This document shows, piece after piece, positions 35,936 to 44,192 of a stretch of DNA of 64,000 nucleotides. The stretch covers positions 4,294-68,293 of the forward strand of contig CAYNHL010000004.1 in the NCBI GenBank assembly GCA_964397015.1, given 5' to 3'. A program made the translations under genes and the position numbers. Positions within the stretch are counted from its first letter, which is position 1. Every line of letters starts with the position of its first letter. The stretch comes from MADRE2 sp964397015 (GTDB lineage: Bacteria; Desulfobacterota; Desulfobacteria; Desulfobacterales; Desulfobacteraceae). Below the pieces are notes generated by a model, which was not told the origin of the DNA, made no database searches, and saw only the letters and a program-made list of their open reading frames with translations.

Positions 35936-37771
35936 ATGAAACATAATATGCAGTACAATGAACGGTTGAGAAACATTGCCATTATCGCCCATGTCGACCA
36001 TGGAAAAACCACGCTTGTGGATGCCATGTTCCGCCAGAGCGGCCTTTTCCGTGAAGGCCAGAAGGTGGATGAACGCCTCATGGACAGCATGGACCTCGAG
36101 AAGGAGCGCGGCATCACCATAGCCGCCAAAAACTGCTCGGTAATCTGGCAGAAAGTTAAGATCAATATCATCGATACTCCCGGCCATGCGGATTTCGGCG
36201 GGGAGGTAGAACGGGCGCTTTCCATGGCGGACGGAGCCATTTTGCTGGTGGACGCGTCCGAGGGTCCGCTGCCGCAGACACGGTTCGTCTTGAAAAAGAC
36301 ATTTGAAGCCAATTTAAAGGTGATGGTCATCATCAACAAGATCGACCGAAAGGATGCGCGGCCTGACGAAGTGCTGGACATGGTGTATGACCTGTTCATA
36401 GACCTGGATGCAACTGAAGAACAGCTTGATTTTACTTATCTTTATGCCATTGGCAGGGACGGCATTGTCAAGGAGCGTCTTGAAGATGATGTGCAGGACC
36501 TGACCGTCCTGTTTGAAAGGATTGCTTCTGAGATGCCCCCGCCTGCCTATGATCCCGAGGCCCCCTTCCAGATGCTGGTGTCGGATTTGAGTTATTCGGA
36601 TTATCTGGGGCGGCTTGCCATTGGAAAGGTATTCAACGGCCGGGCCCGGTCCAGGGACAGCCTGGTCTGCATTTCAGACTGCAACGAGCATCTGCCGTTG
36701 AAGGTATCACAGCTCCAGGTGTATTCAGGCATGGGGCTGCTGGCGGTGGACGAGGCCGAAGCCGGTGATATTGTAGTACTTTCCGGCATGGAAAACGTTA
36801 AAATCGGTGATACTATCTGTACCAGTGACGCGCCCGTGGCCCTTGACCGGATTACTGTGGATGAACCCACCGTATCCATGCAGTTTTCCATATCAAACTC
36901 TCCTTTTGCCGGTATGGAAGGCAAATATGTCCAGTCCTCTAAAATCAGGGAAAGGCTTCACAAGGAAACCCTGATGAATGTGGCGATCCAGATTGCAGAT
37001 ACCGATGACAGGGATCGTTTTACCGTTATGGGAAGAGGAGAACTTCAGCTGGCGGTACTGATCGAAACCATGCGCAGGGAAGGTTTCGAGCTCTGCGTGG
37101 GCCGGCCGCGGGTGATCTACAAATATAAAAATGACGTCCGTCTCGAGCCGATAGAGCACCTGTTTGTGGATTGCGATGAAAGGTTCATGGGTGTGGTCAC
37201 GGAAAAACTGTCCATCCGCAAAGGCAAGATGATGACCATGACCAATAACGGGAAAGGCCGTGTCCAGATTGAATTTTCCATTCCTTCCAGGGCATTGATA
37301 GGATACCGGGATGAATTTTTGACAGATACCCGGGGTACCGGTATCATGAATTCATTGTTTTTGGGTTATGAGCCCTTCCGCGGAGAGTTCGCCTCGAGGT
37401 TCACAGGTTCCATCGTGTCAGACAGAAACGGAAAGGCTGTTCCCTATGCCCTGTACAACCTGGAACCAAGGGGACAGCTGTTCATTGAACCGGGAACCCG
37501 GGTTTTTGAAGGCATGATCATCGGAGAACACAACCGGAATACCGATATAAACGTGAACCCCTGCAAGGAAAAGAAACTTACCAATATGCGCGCCTCGGGC
37601 AAGGACGAGAATGTGGTTACATCTCCGGTGCGGATCATGACCCTGGAAAAGGCCATTCATTTTATCCGGGACGATGAGATGGTGGAAGTGACTCCTTTGT
37701 CCATAAGGCTTCGGAAAACATTCCTGTCCGCCTCAAAAAGACAGGTACTCCAGGCCAAGGAAAAAAAATAG
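35936..37771 (+). CDS. typA: Ribosome-associated GTPase BipA/TypA
   Basis: A 611-residue EF-G-like GTPase that acts in 50S assembly and stress adaptation. G1 is HVDHGKTT, switch I includes ERGITI, G3 is DTPGHADFGGE, and G4 is NKIDR. The beta-barrel, EF-G domain V-like and BipA-specific C-terminal domains follow, with an intact KKLTNMRASGKDE stretch, so length and order match the family. An AGGA ribosome site precedes the ATG. The stop is followed by T-rich sequence without a clear stem. Confidence 0.97.
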   Translation: MKHNMQYNERLRNIAIIAHVDHGKTTLVDAMFRQSGLFREGQKVDERLMDSMDLEKERGITIAAKNCSVIWQKVKINIIDTPGHADFGGEVERALSMADGAILLVDASEGPLPQTRFVLKKTFEANLKVMVIINKIDRKDARPDEVLDMVYDLFIDLDATEEQLDFTYLYAIGRDGIVKERLEDDVQDLTVLFERIASEMPPPAYDPEAPFQMLVSDLSYSDYLGRLAIGKVFNGRARSRDSLVCISDCNEHLPLKVSQLQVYSGMGLLAVDEAEAGDIVVLSGMENVKIGDTICTSDAPVALDRITVDEPTVSMQFSISNSPFAGMEGKYVQSSKIRERLHKETLMNVAIQIADTDDRDRFTVMGRGELQLAVLIETMRREGFELCVGRPRVIYKYKNDVRLEPIEHLFVDCDERFMGVVTEKLSIRKGKMMTMTNNGKGRVQIEFSIPSRALIGYRDEFLTDTRGTGIMNSLFLGYEPFRGEFASRFTGSIVSDRNGKAVPYALYNLEPRGQLFIEPGTRVFEGMIIGEHNRNTDINVNPCKEKKLTNMRASGKDENVVTSPVRIMTLEKAIHFIRDDEMVEVTPLSIRLRKTFLSASKRQVLQAKEKK

Positions 37772-37879
37772 GATGCACGCTTTTTTTTGAACTTTTTTTA
37801 CCAAAAGGTGTCTTTCATTAGTAGAGATGCAGGATATATGAAAAAATGTTGCAATCACCATAATGAAATGGAGGACACC

Positions 37880-38359
37880 ATGAAAAAAATAATTACAGCA
37901 GCAGCAGCCGTCGTGTTTGTGTGCAGCCTGTCTGTTTCATCCGCCCATGCCGGGTCCGGGGACCGGATCGCGGAAGGTATAATCATAGGTACAGGCCTGG
38001 GTATACTGGGGGCTACCATTGTTCATGGGCTGGACAATGACAGGTCGTCTGTGCATGTTTACCATCAGAATTCCCGGCCCCGGAACAGCAGGTATGACAA
38101 CGGGTGGAGATGGAATGAGCGCAGGTATGACAGCAGCCGCATCCGGTACAACCGCTATCAGTCCGGCGGTTACTGGGAGGTTCGAAGGGTCTGGGTGGAA
38201 CCTGTATACAGGGAAGTCTGGGTAGAAAGACGTCATAATCCCCATCGAAGACACTGGAACTCAGGGCATTATGATCGACGGAATTCAGGGCGGTATGATC
38301 GACAGATTGTGCGTGAGGGGTATTATAAAACGGAAAGGGTCTGGGTCAGCCGGTATTGA
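37880..38359 (+). CDS. Secreted Arg/Tyr/Trp-rich protein of unknown function
   Basis: 159 residues starting with a Sec signal peptide (MKKIITAAAAVVFVCSL, cleavage after SSAHA). After a small Gly/Ile hydrophobic stretch (GIIIGTGLGILGATIV, possible glycine zipper), the mature part is rich in Arg, Tyr, Asn and Trp with VEPVYREVWVE and a C-terminal VWVSRY. It resembles loosely defined basic periplasmic proteins (RcnB-like or YXWV-type), but no family is certain. The ATG is chosen for its GGAGG site 6 bases upstream. It lies just before an ECF sigma factor gene and may be its target. Confidence 0.75.
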   Translation: MKKIITAAAAVVFVCSLSVSSAHAGSGDRIAEGIIIGTGLGILGATIVHGLDNDRSSVHVYHQNSRPRNSRYDNGWRWNERRYDSSRIRYNRYQSGGYWEVRRVWVEPVYREVWVERRHNPHRRHWNSGHYDRRNSGRYDRQIVREGYYKTERVWVSRY

Positions 38360-38394
38360 TGTGTATCAGGCCGGTTTCCGGATGACAGGGGGAT

Positions 38395-38988
38395 GTGAAA
38401 CCATTCAATACAGACCAGGAACACCAGTTGGTTTCCCGGTTGAAAACAGGACAGCAATGGGCGGTCAATACCCTTGTAAAACAGTATCAGGGAATGCTTT
38501 TGAAGATTGCCTACGCCATTACCCTGGACCGTGAAGAAAGCCTGGAAATCGTGCAGGATGTATTTGTGAGCGCCTGCCGGAACATAGACGGTTACCGGCA
38601 GGACGCCGGCCTGGCAGGATGGCTTCGCCGGATCACCATCAACGCATGCCTGAACTGGAAACGGAAATGGAAGCGGCGTTTCAAATGGCATCACCATCCC
38701 ATTGAATCTGATGACGGCCAGTTGATCAGGGAAGCTGAAAAAGATCTGCAGACACCCGAAGACCATTATCGTGAAAAGGAGTTTGAAGCCATGATCATGT
38801 CACGTGTTGCCTGTATGCCGGAAAAAATCCGTACGGTTTTTGTTCTCAATGCAATGGAAGGAATGTCCTATGATGATATTGCCGATCATCTCAACATCAA
38901 GAGGGGTACGGTTAGCTCAAGGCTTCATCATGCCAGGAAACTGCTTATGAAGTCGCTGGATACAGGGGAAAAGAAAGGGACAACATGA
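38395..38988 (+). CDS. ECF RNA polymerase sigma factor
   Basis: 197 residues with the sigma-70 region 2 (AYAITLDREESLEIVQDVF, then GWLRRITINACLNWKR) and region 4 (PEKIRTVFVLNAMEGMSYDDIADHL, then KRGTVSSRLHHARKLL). It is RpoE-like with a basic linker. The start is GTG at 38395, with a G-rich site only a few bases upstream. The stop overlaps an anti-sigma gene by ATGA. Likely autoregulation and control of an envelope or stress regulon, as in other ECF/anti-sigma pairs, is inference. Confidence 0.93.
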   Translation: MKPFNTDQEHQLVSRLKTGQQWAVNTLVKQYQGMLLKIAYAITLDREESLEIVQDVFVSACRNIDGYRQDAGLAGWLRRITINACLNWKRKWKRRFKWHHHPIESDDGQLIREAEKDLQTPEDHYREKEFEAMIMSRVACMPEKIRTVFVLNAMEGMSYDDIADHLNIKRGTVSSRLHHARKLLMKSLDTGEKKGTT

Positions 38989-39458
38989 AAACAGACTGCC
39001 GGACATATAATCTTGAACAGCTGGGACGATTTGCCGATAATGAGGCTGAGCCTGCCCTGCAGGCCCAAATAGCCCTTCACCTGTCATCCTGCGAGGACTG
39101 CAGGCTAACTGTCGAGCGCTGTTGCCAAATGAAAGAATTTGTTTCGCATGCCGTGTCAGCAAAAGCCGGCTCCATCGACACTTTGGGTCTTGAAGAAAGG
39201 GTTTTTCAAAAAGCTTTGGGATCAAAAGGCGGTGGTATTAAAAAAGTGTTTGATTATTTTTCTTCCAGGCTTTATTTAAAAATAGCATCTGTGGCCGCCA
39301 TTCTGATCATCAGCCTGGTCGTCCATATGCAGTATGGACCTGTTGATACAGCGGGACCCAGTGCCATTGTAACATCAGTCGACGGGAGTATGTCTTCTGT
39401 CATGATATTTGAAACACAGCAAAGCAAGCATACCGTTATCTGGTTTTCCGAAACCTGA
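38985..39458 (+). CDS. Anti-sigma factor with zinc-finger (ZAS-type) domain and one membrane helix
   Basis: 157 residues. The N-terminus holds a HxxxCxxC zinc motif (ALHLSSCEDC), the hallmark of zf-HC2 anti-sigma domains that bind ECF sigma. A single membrane helix (KIASVAAILIISLVVHM) follows at about residues 100-116, then a short periplasmic tail. It is fused by ATGA overlap to the sigma gene, so it should hold that sigma inactive at the inner membrane until a signal releases it. Confidence 0.9.
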   Translation: MKTDCRTYNLEQLGRFADNEAEPALQAQIALHLSSCEDCRLTVERCCQMKEFVSHAVSAKAGSIDTLGLEERVFQKALGSKGGGIKKVFDYFSSRLYLKIASVAAILIISLVVHMQYGPVDTAGPSAIVTSVDGSMSSVMIFETQQSKHTVIWFSET

Positions 39459-39480
39459 TATCATGGAAGGAACAAAAGGC

Positions 39481-39939
39481 ATGAGACGCTTTTGGATATT
39501 TTTTCTGGCAGGGACTGTGGCTTTCATGGCAAGTATTGTTCTGCCGGAGGCCATTTGTGCCTCAAGCCGGGTGCAAACCAGCGTAAGGGTAATTCATGCC
39601 TCCCAGGATCCCCACCATATCGATGCCTCGATCAGGGACCTGGCTGCTGAACTCGAATCCGTCTTCCGGTATACCGCCTATCGCCTGGTCCAGTCCAGGG
39701 CCATGACACTGGAATTTAACCAGAAGGGAAGTGTCGGCCTTCCCGGGGACCGGACTCTTATGGTGAATCCCGCCCGGATCACCGGCGGTCGCATTCAGTA
39801 CCAGATTTCAATTCTCAAGGCCGGCGAGCAGATATTCCAGACCCAGGTACTGCTAAGGGACGGCGGCAGCATTACTATCGGCGGTCCTCGGTATGGAAAC
39901 GGGTATCTTCTGTTCAATATTTCAGGCCAGGTCAGGTAA
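39481..39939 (+). CDS. Secreted protein of unknown function in the sigma/anti-sigma operon
   Basis: 152 residues with a Sec signal peptide (hydrophobic FFLAGTVAFMASIVL, probable cleavage around ICA-SS). The mature part is a compact beta-rich domain (RVQTSVRVIHAS, FNQKGSVGLPGDR, LLRDGGSITIGGPR). No family was recognised. The ATG at 39481 is favoured by a GGAAGGA site about 9 bases upstream, over an earlier in-frame ATG at 39463. It is located 22 bp after the anti-sigma gene, so a role in sensing or as an output of that envelope-stress unit is plausible. Confidence 0.7.
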   Translation: MRRFWIFFLAGTVAFMASIVLPEAICASSRVQTSVRVIHASQDPHHIDASIRDLAAELESVFRYTAYRLVQSRAMTLEFNQKGSVGLPGDRTLMVNPARITGGRIQYQISILKAGEQIFQTQVLLRDGGSITIGGPRYGNGYLLFNISGQVR

Positions 39940-40122
39940 CCTTAACCACCCTCCATTTGCTCCGGGACATCTCTGTCCCTGGATCGATTCAGCAGTTTTT
40001 ACAATCTTTTTTACAAAATTTATTTTTAAGTGGAAAAAAACTTGACGGCACCATGGTGTTTTTTATACCATGTGAAACGCTGTTTCATATGGTTAAACAG
40101 ATATTCAATATGGGAGGTAAAT

Positions 40123-40263
40123 GTGTCTCAGGCAATAGAAATTTTTATTTCGGGAATAACAGGTGTTTTCTGCGGAATGGCCCTGTTATATATCTCCATA
40201 AAAATAATGGGAGTTATATCGAGTAAACTGGATACCGGAGAAAAGGAGAAAAAAGATGTTTAG
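40123..40263 (+). CDS. OadG-like small membrane subunit of a sodium-pump decarboxylase
   Basis: 46 residues: one N-terminal membrane helix (about residues 10-32) and a charged C-terminal tail (KLDTGEKEKKDV). Such a small single-helix protein just before an OadB/GcdB gene is characteristic of the gamma-type subunit, although sequence is too short for a firm match. The start is GTG at 40123 behind a GGGAGG site. It overlaps the beta subunit gene by 8 bp, so the pair is translationally coupled. Confidence 0.7.
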   Translation: MSQAIEIFISGITGVFCGMALLYISIKIMGVISSKLDTGEKEKKDV

Positions 40264-41377
40264 CCAGGCATTGAGTATCTTTGAAAATTCCGGTTTTCTG
40301 TACCTGACTCCGGGCATGGTGGTGATGTGGTTGATAGGATTGACCCTGATTTACCTGGCGATATCAAAGCAGTACGAACCGCTGCTGCTGCTGCCCATCG
40401 GATTTGGTATCCTGCTGGCAAACATGCCTCTGGCAGCCCTGATGGAACCTGGTGAGGGCCTTTTATGGCGCTTTTATCATTACGGGATTTCGTGGGAAAT
40501 TATTCCTCCCCTGATATTCCTGGGGCTGGGTGCCTTGACCGATTTTGGTCCCATGCTGGCCAATCCCAGGTTGATTTTCCTGGGCGGCGGAGCCCAGGTC
40601 GGGGTTTACGTGACCTTTTTTGCCGCCAACGCAATGGGTTTTTTTACATTGGAAGAAGCGGCGACCATCGGTATCATAGGCGGCGCAGACGGGCCCACCA
40701 CAATTTTTCTGGCTTCCAAGCTGGCTCCCCAGTTACTTGGCAGCTGTGCTGTTGCAGCCTATTCCTACATGGCACTGGTGCCTATTATTCAACCACCGAT
40801 CATGAAGCTGATGACCACTCAGGCTGAACGAAAGATCAGGATGCCGAAAGTGAGAAAGGTAAGCGCCCGGGAAAAACTGATATTTCCTTTGGTTGCAACG
40901 TTTGTAATTATCCTTTTGATTCCGGCTGCCGCACCCCTGATTGCCATGTTCATGCTCGGGAACCTTTTCAGGGAATCCGGCGTGGTGGAGAGGCTGACCA
41001 AGGCATCCCAGAATGAATTGATGAATATCGTGACAATTTTTCTTGGACTGCCGGTGGGTGCTACCATGAATGCGGAAAATTTTTTGAAAAAGGAGGTTAT
41101 CTTTATTTTCATACTTGGACTGCTGGCGTTCATGATTTCCACTGTATCCGGAATTGTGCTGGCAAAGCTGATGAACCTGTTTTCAAAACAGAAGATCAAT
41201 CCGCTGCTGGGCGCAGCAGGTGTATCGGCCGTGCCCATGGCGGCCCGGGTTGTTCACAAGGTAGGGCTCGAGGCGGACAAGAAAAACTACCTGCTGATGT
41301 ATGCCATGGGGCCCAACGTTGCCGGAGTGATAGGTACGGTTATAGCCGCAGGCGTATTTTTGACACTTTTGACCTGA
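40256..41377 (+). CDS. Sodium-translocating decarboxylase beta subunit (OadB/GcdB/MmdB family)
   Basis: A 373-residue integral membrane protein with about 9-11 helices that couples decarboxylation of a carboxybiotin intermediate to Na+ export. Conserved parts include GIIGGADGPTTIF (Na+ and substrate site), NAENFLKKE, and GVSAVPMAARVVHKVG. No carboxyltransferase (alpha) or biotin-carrier subunit is in the window. The genes could serve oxaloacetate, methylmalonyl-CoA or glutaconyl-CoA decarboxylase. Beside a benzoyl-CoA-producing operon, glutaconyl-CoA is an attractive guess. It ends 27 bp before a strong terminator. Confidence 0.93.
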   Translation: MFSQALSIFENSGFLYLTPGMVVMWLIGLTLIYLAISKQYEPLLLLPIGFGILLANMPLAALMEPGEGLLWRFYHYGISWEIIPPLIFLGLGALTDFGPMLANPRLIFLGGGAQVGVYVTFFAANAMGFFTLEEAATIGIIGGADGPTTIFLASKLAPQLLGSCAVAAYSYMALVPIIQPPIMKLMTTQAERKIRMPKVRKVSAREKLIFPLVATFVIILLIPAAAPLIAMFMLGNLFRESGVVERLTKASQNELMNIVTIFLGLPVGATMNAENFLKKEVIFIFILGLLAFMISTVSGIVLAKLMNLFSKQKINPLLGAAGVSAVPMAARVVHKVGLEADKKNYLLMYAMGPNVAGVIGTVIAAGVFLTLLT

Positions 41378-41404
41378 TTGTCTTAAGGCACTTTTCTTTT
41401 TTCC

Positions 41405-41443
41405 ACAAAGGCCGTACCGGCATCTTGCCGGTACGGCCTTTGT
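41405..41443 (+). terminator. Strong rho-independent terminator after the OadB gene
   Basis: A perfect 18-bp stem (41405-41422 against 41426-41443, core GCCGTACCGG) with a three-base loop, followed by CTTTT. It closes the OadG-OadB unit and separates it from the promoter of the pad-type operon. The stem is symmetric enough to work on both strands, with A-rich sequence on the left side. Confidence 0.92.
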
Positions 41444-41499
41444 CTTTTGATGAACCTGACCCTTCTTGGTTGAAAAAATATCATGAAAATAATGCTGAA

Positions 41500-41526
41500 A
41501 ATTTAGTTGAACTGTACAACTAAATT
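41500..41526. promoter_or_regulatory. Operator-like inverted repeat 1 upstream of the pad-type operon
   Basis: AATTTAGTTG (41500-41509) and CAACTAAATT (41517-41526) form a perfect 10-bp inverted repeat with a 7-base spacer, 90 bp before the predicted -35 box. The geometry fits a dimeric regulator (TetR, GntR or MarR type). No cognate regulator is adjacent; the nearest is the TetR at 56.3 kb. Confidence 0.55.
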
Positions 41527-41557
41527 GGTTTGAAAAAGCCCGGTTAATGAGTTCTTA

Positions 41558-41576
41558 ACTAATACAACTTATTAGT
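41558..41576. promoter_or_regulatory. Operator-like inverted repeat 2 upstream of the pad-type operon
   Basis: ACTAATA (41558-41564) and TATTAGT (41570-41576) form a 7-bp inverted repeat with a 5-base spacer, between inverted repeat 1 and the promoter. A shorter TGACA-N4-TGTCA dyad lies just downstream near 41590-41604. Chance is possible in such A+T-rich DNA, so confidence is limited. Confidence 0.4.
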
Positions 41577-41614
41577 GAAAGTAAATTTGTGACAAACCTG
41601 TCAAAATTTTTTGC

Positions 41615-41660
41615 TTGACAAAACAATCAGTTGACCGCTATCTAATAGCTATGACATAAT
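41615..41660 (+). promoter_or_regulatory. Sigma-70-like promoter(s) of the pad-type operon
   Basis: TTGACA at 41615-41620 is followed after 18 bases by TATCTA (41639-41644). An overlapping alternative is TTGACC (41631-41636) with CATAAT (41655-41660), also at 18 bases. Either would give a leader of about 50-70 bases before the ATG at 41715, which has an AGGAGAGGGG ribosome site. Confidence 0.55.
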
Positions 41661-41714
41661 TACAACAGTCACGACTGCTGGAAAAGTTATTTTTCAAAGG
41701 AAGGAGAGGGGTGA

Positions 41715-42002
41715 ATGTCAAAGAACACTTACTTTAAGCATGAGGGTCCGTGGTCTGATGCCAATGATCCGCTTTTATGCTCAGATACCGGTGACTGGAG
41801 GACCAAACGGCCGGTGGTTGACAAAAATGAATGCATTTTATGCGGATTTTGCGAGATTTACTGCCCGGTCCAGGTGATGGTGATGGTTGAAAACAGCCAT
41901 TTCGAACCGGATCTGGCTTTTTGCAAGGGATGCGGGATCTGTGCCGTAGAATGCCCGAAGAATGCGATCACAATGGTATCAGAGGGGGAATTTGTTTCAT
42001 GA
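41715..42002 (+). CDS. padF: 2-oxoacid:ferredoxin oxidoreductase delta subunit (PadF-like, 2x[4Fe-4S])
   Basis: A 95-residue ferredoxin-like subunit with two [4Fe-4S] motifs, CILCGFCEIYCP and CKGCGICAVECP, the usual delta subunit of four-subunit pyruvate/2-oxoacid:ferredoxin oxidoreductases. It opens an operon whose later genes encode PadC/B/D-like subunits, so it probably belongs to phenylglyoxylate dehydrogenase, which oxidises phenylglyoxylate with CoA to benzoyl-CoA and CO2. A strong ribosome site and a promoter lie upstream. The stop overlaps the alpha gene by 4 bp. The symbol rests on context. Confidence 0.85.
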   Translation: MSKNTYFKHEGPWSDANDPLLCSDTGDWRTKRPVVDKNECILCGFCEIYCPVQVMVMVENSHFEPDLAFCKGCGICAVECPKNAITMVSEGEFVS

Positions 42003-43213
42003 CGACAAAAGAACAATCACAGATCAAAGTGATCACTGGAAACGCTGCAGCAGCGATTGGTGCCAAACTTGCCCGCCCGGACGTGGTGGCAGCATACCCC
42101 ATTACACCGCAGACAGAAGTTATCGAGCAATTGTCAATGTTTCATGCCACCGGCGAACTCGACTGTGAACTGATCACGGTTGAAGGTGAAAATTCTGCCA
42201 TGAATTCCGTCATGGCAGCCTCCCTGGCAGGCGGCCGTGTATTTACAGCTTCTTCTTCCTGGGGTCTGGTATTCATGTATGACGCGATCCTGGCGGTTGC
42301 CGGTGCCCGTGCCCCGGTCGTAATGGTCAACGTGAACCGGGAAACTCCCGGTATCATAGCCGTTTCTTCCGGCCAGCAGGATATGATTTCAACACGGGAT
42401 GCAGGATGGATTTTTACCATTGCTGAAAACTGCCAGGAAGTGATGGACCAGGTCATCCAGGCATACCGGCTGGCTGAAGATTACGATATCCAGCTGCCGG
42501 TCATGGTCCATTATGATGGCTTTTACCTGTCCTACCTTTCGGAAGTGGTGGATATCCCTTCCCAGGAATCGGTGGATGACTTTCTGTCCGTATTGAAAAC
42601 CCAGCCGGAGCGGACCAGGCTGATTCCCGGCCAGAAGCTGGGTTGCGGATCACATGGTATCCTTGGCGGTTATCTGGAGCTGCGGCACAAGCACGTAAGC
42701 GCCATGGAAAGGGCCAAGGCAAAATTTGATGCCATAGACCAGGAGTTCGGAGACCGGTTCGGCAGAAGTTACGGCGGACAGGTGGAGGAATACCGGATGG
42801 ATGATGCCGATGTGATCCTGGTGGGATCAGGCTCCATGTGCGGTACCATCAAGGCGGTGATAGACGAGAAACGGGCGGACGGTGTAAAGGCCGGCCTGTT
42901 GAAAATTCGCATGTACAGGCCGTTCCCCGGCGAAACGATCGTGGCTGCACTTGCAGGGAAAAAAGCTGTGGGAGTGGTTGACAGGAGCCTTTGCTTCGGG
43001 TTTGCGGGAGGTCCCATCTACACTGAAATAAAGGCATTCGAAACCCGTTTGAAAGGTGCGAAACTGATCAGTTTCATAGACGGCATCGCCAATACCGATA
43101 TTACAAAGAGCAACGTGGAAAAAATGATTGACATGACATGTGACCTGTCTGAAAACAAAGAAGTACCGGAAGTGACATGGGTGTCCTATCCTGAAGCAAA
43201 TGGAGGGGTTTGA
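41999..43213 (+). CDS. padG: 2-oxoacid:ferredoxin oxidoreductase alpha subunit (PadG-like)
   Basis: A 404-residue alpha subunit holding the pyrimidine-binding part of the TPP site and the transketolase C-terminal domain. AAYPITPQTEVIEQL, ITVEGENSAMNSVMAA and the FTASSSWGL stretch are characteristic. Substrate choice is not determined by these motifs; phenylglyoxylate is inferred from linkage with padCBD. The ATG at 41999 overlaps the delta gene (ATGA), and upstream in-frame sequence lies inside that gene and is not coding. Confidence 0.88.
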   Translation: MTTKEQSQIKVITGNAAAAIGAKLARPDVVAAYPITPQTEVIEQLSMFHATGELDCELITVEGENSAMNSVMAASLAGGRVFTASSSWGLVFMYDAILAVAGARAPVVMVNVNRETPGIIAVSSGQQDMISTRDAGWIFTIAENCQEVMDQVIQAYRLAEDYDIQLPVMVHYDGFYLSYLSEVVDIPSQESVDDFLSVLKTQPERTRLIPGQKLGCGSHGILGGYLELRHKHVSAMERAKAKFDAIDQEFGDRFGRSYGGQVEEYRMDDADVILVGSGSMCGTIKAVIDEKRADGVKAGLLKIRMYRPFPGETIVAALAGKKAVGVVDRSLCFGFAGGPIYTEIKAFETRLKGAKLISFIDGIANTDITKSNVEKMIDMTCDLSENKEVPEVTWVSYPEANGGV

Positions 43214-43214
43214 T

Positions 43215-44171
43215 ATGGCTGAAAAAAAGAAAGGAAAACTGTCGCCGGTTATTGATTATAAAGCCCATGAAGACCCTTTTTCAAAAGGGGTGGCATTCTG
43301 TCCGGGGTGTGGTCTCGAGTTGCTGATCCGGTTCGTTCCCCAGGTGCTCGGGAATGATATCGTGATGACCGGCACACCATCTTGCTCCGCACCGGTCCTT
43401 TTAGGCCAGAACAATTTTTCATGGCATAAACTGTCTTATTTCGGCACCCTGATGACTGGTGCTGCGGCAAACGCAACAGGTCTTGTCCGTTATTACAACC
43501 GGGCGGGGATAGATAATACCGTGGTCTGTTTCAACGGCGACGGCACAGCGGCGGACATCGGGTTCGGCAACCTGTCCGGAGCGGCTGAACGCAACGAGCC
43601 GTTTATTTATATCTGCTATGACAATGAAGGGTATATGAATACAGGTATCCAGAAAAGCGGTACCACTCCCTACGGTGCTTCCACCACCACTACACCGGTG
43701 GCCAGGGCTTCGAGGGGCAAAAACCTGCGCCGCATGAGCCTGGCATTGAAAATGGCCATGTGCAAAATACCCTATACCGCCACGGCTACGTTGAGCAACC
43801 TGGATGACCTGGCCAAAAAACTGCTGAAAGCCAAAGAAGCGAAAAAACACGGGTTCTGCTTTCTTCACGTGTTTGCACCATGTACGACCGGCTGGGGATA
43901 TGCGCCTGAAAATACCATAGAGGTCTGTCGCAGGGCTGTGAAAACCAATTATTTTCCCCTGTGGGAGGCCAACAACGGCAAAATAACCATGACAAAAGTG
44001 GTTAAAAACCCCAAGCCTGTCACCTACTACACAGAACTGATAAAAAAATTCAAACACATGGGAAAAGAAGAGCTTGAAATACTTCAGCGGGATTTGGATT
44101 ATGAATACTGCATGCTGGGAGGATTGAGCGTACTTGAATCAGAATGCGTGCTGCCTGAATCCGGGTCATAA
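43215..44171 (+). CDS. padI: 2-oxoacid:ferredoxin oxidoreductase beta subunit (PadI-like)
   Basis: A 318-residue TPP-binding subunit. The cofactor motif is GDGTAADIGFGNL with DNEGYMNTG following. FCPGCGLELL gives two of the cysteines that ligate the proximal [4Fe-4S] cluster, and more cysteines (SCSAPV, CMLGG) lie further on. The ATG at 43215 follows a GGAGGGG site, one base after the alpha stop. With the delta, alpha and gamma genes it makes a complete ferredoxin-reducing complex. An NADH-linked epsilon subunit (PadH) is absent, so ferredoxin is the likely acceptor. Confidence 0.88.
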   Translation: MAEKKKGKLSPVIDYKAHEDPFSKGVAFCPGCGLELLIRFVPQVLGNDIVMTGTPSCSAPVLLGQNNFSWHKLSYFGTLMTGAAANATGLVRYYNRAGIDNTVVCFNGDGTAADIGFGNLSGAAERNEPFIYICYDNEGYMNTGIQKSGTTPYGASTTTTPVARASRGKNLRRMSLALKMAMCKIPYTATATLSNLDDLAKKLLKAKEAKKHGFCFLHVFAPCTTGWGYAPENTIEVCRRAVKTNYFPLWEANNGKITMTKVVKNPKPVTYYTELIKKFKHMGKEELEILQRDLDYEYCMLGGLSVLESECVLPESGS

Positions 44172-44192
44172 AAAAAGGAGACTAAAAAGACA

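Noticed and set aside
39985..40004. Terminator hairpin (GGGACA-TCTC-TGTCCC)
   Set aside because: The stem is only 6 bp and no T run directly follows.
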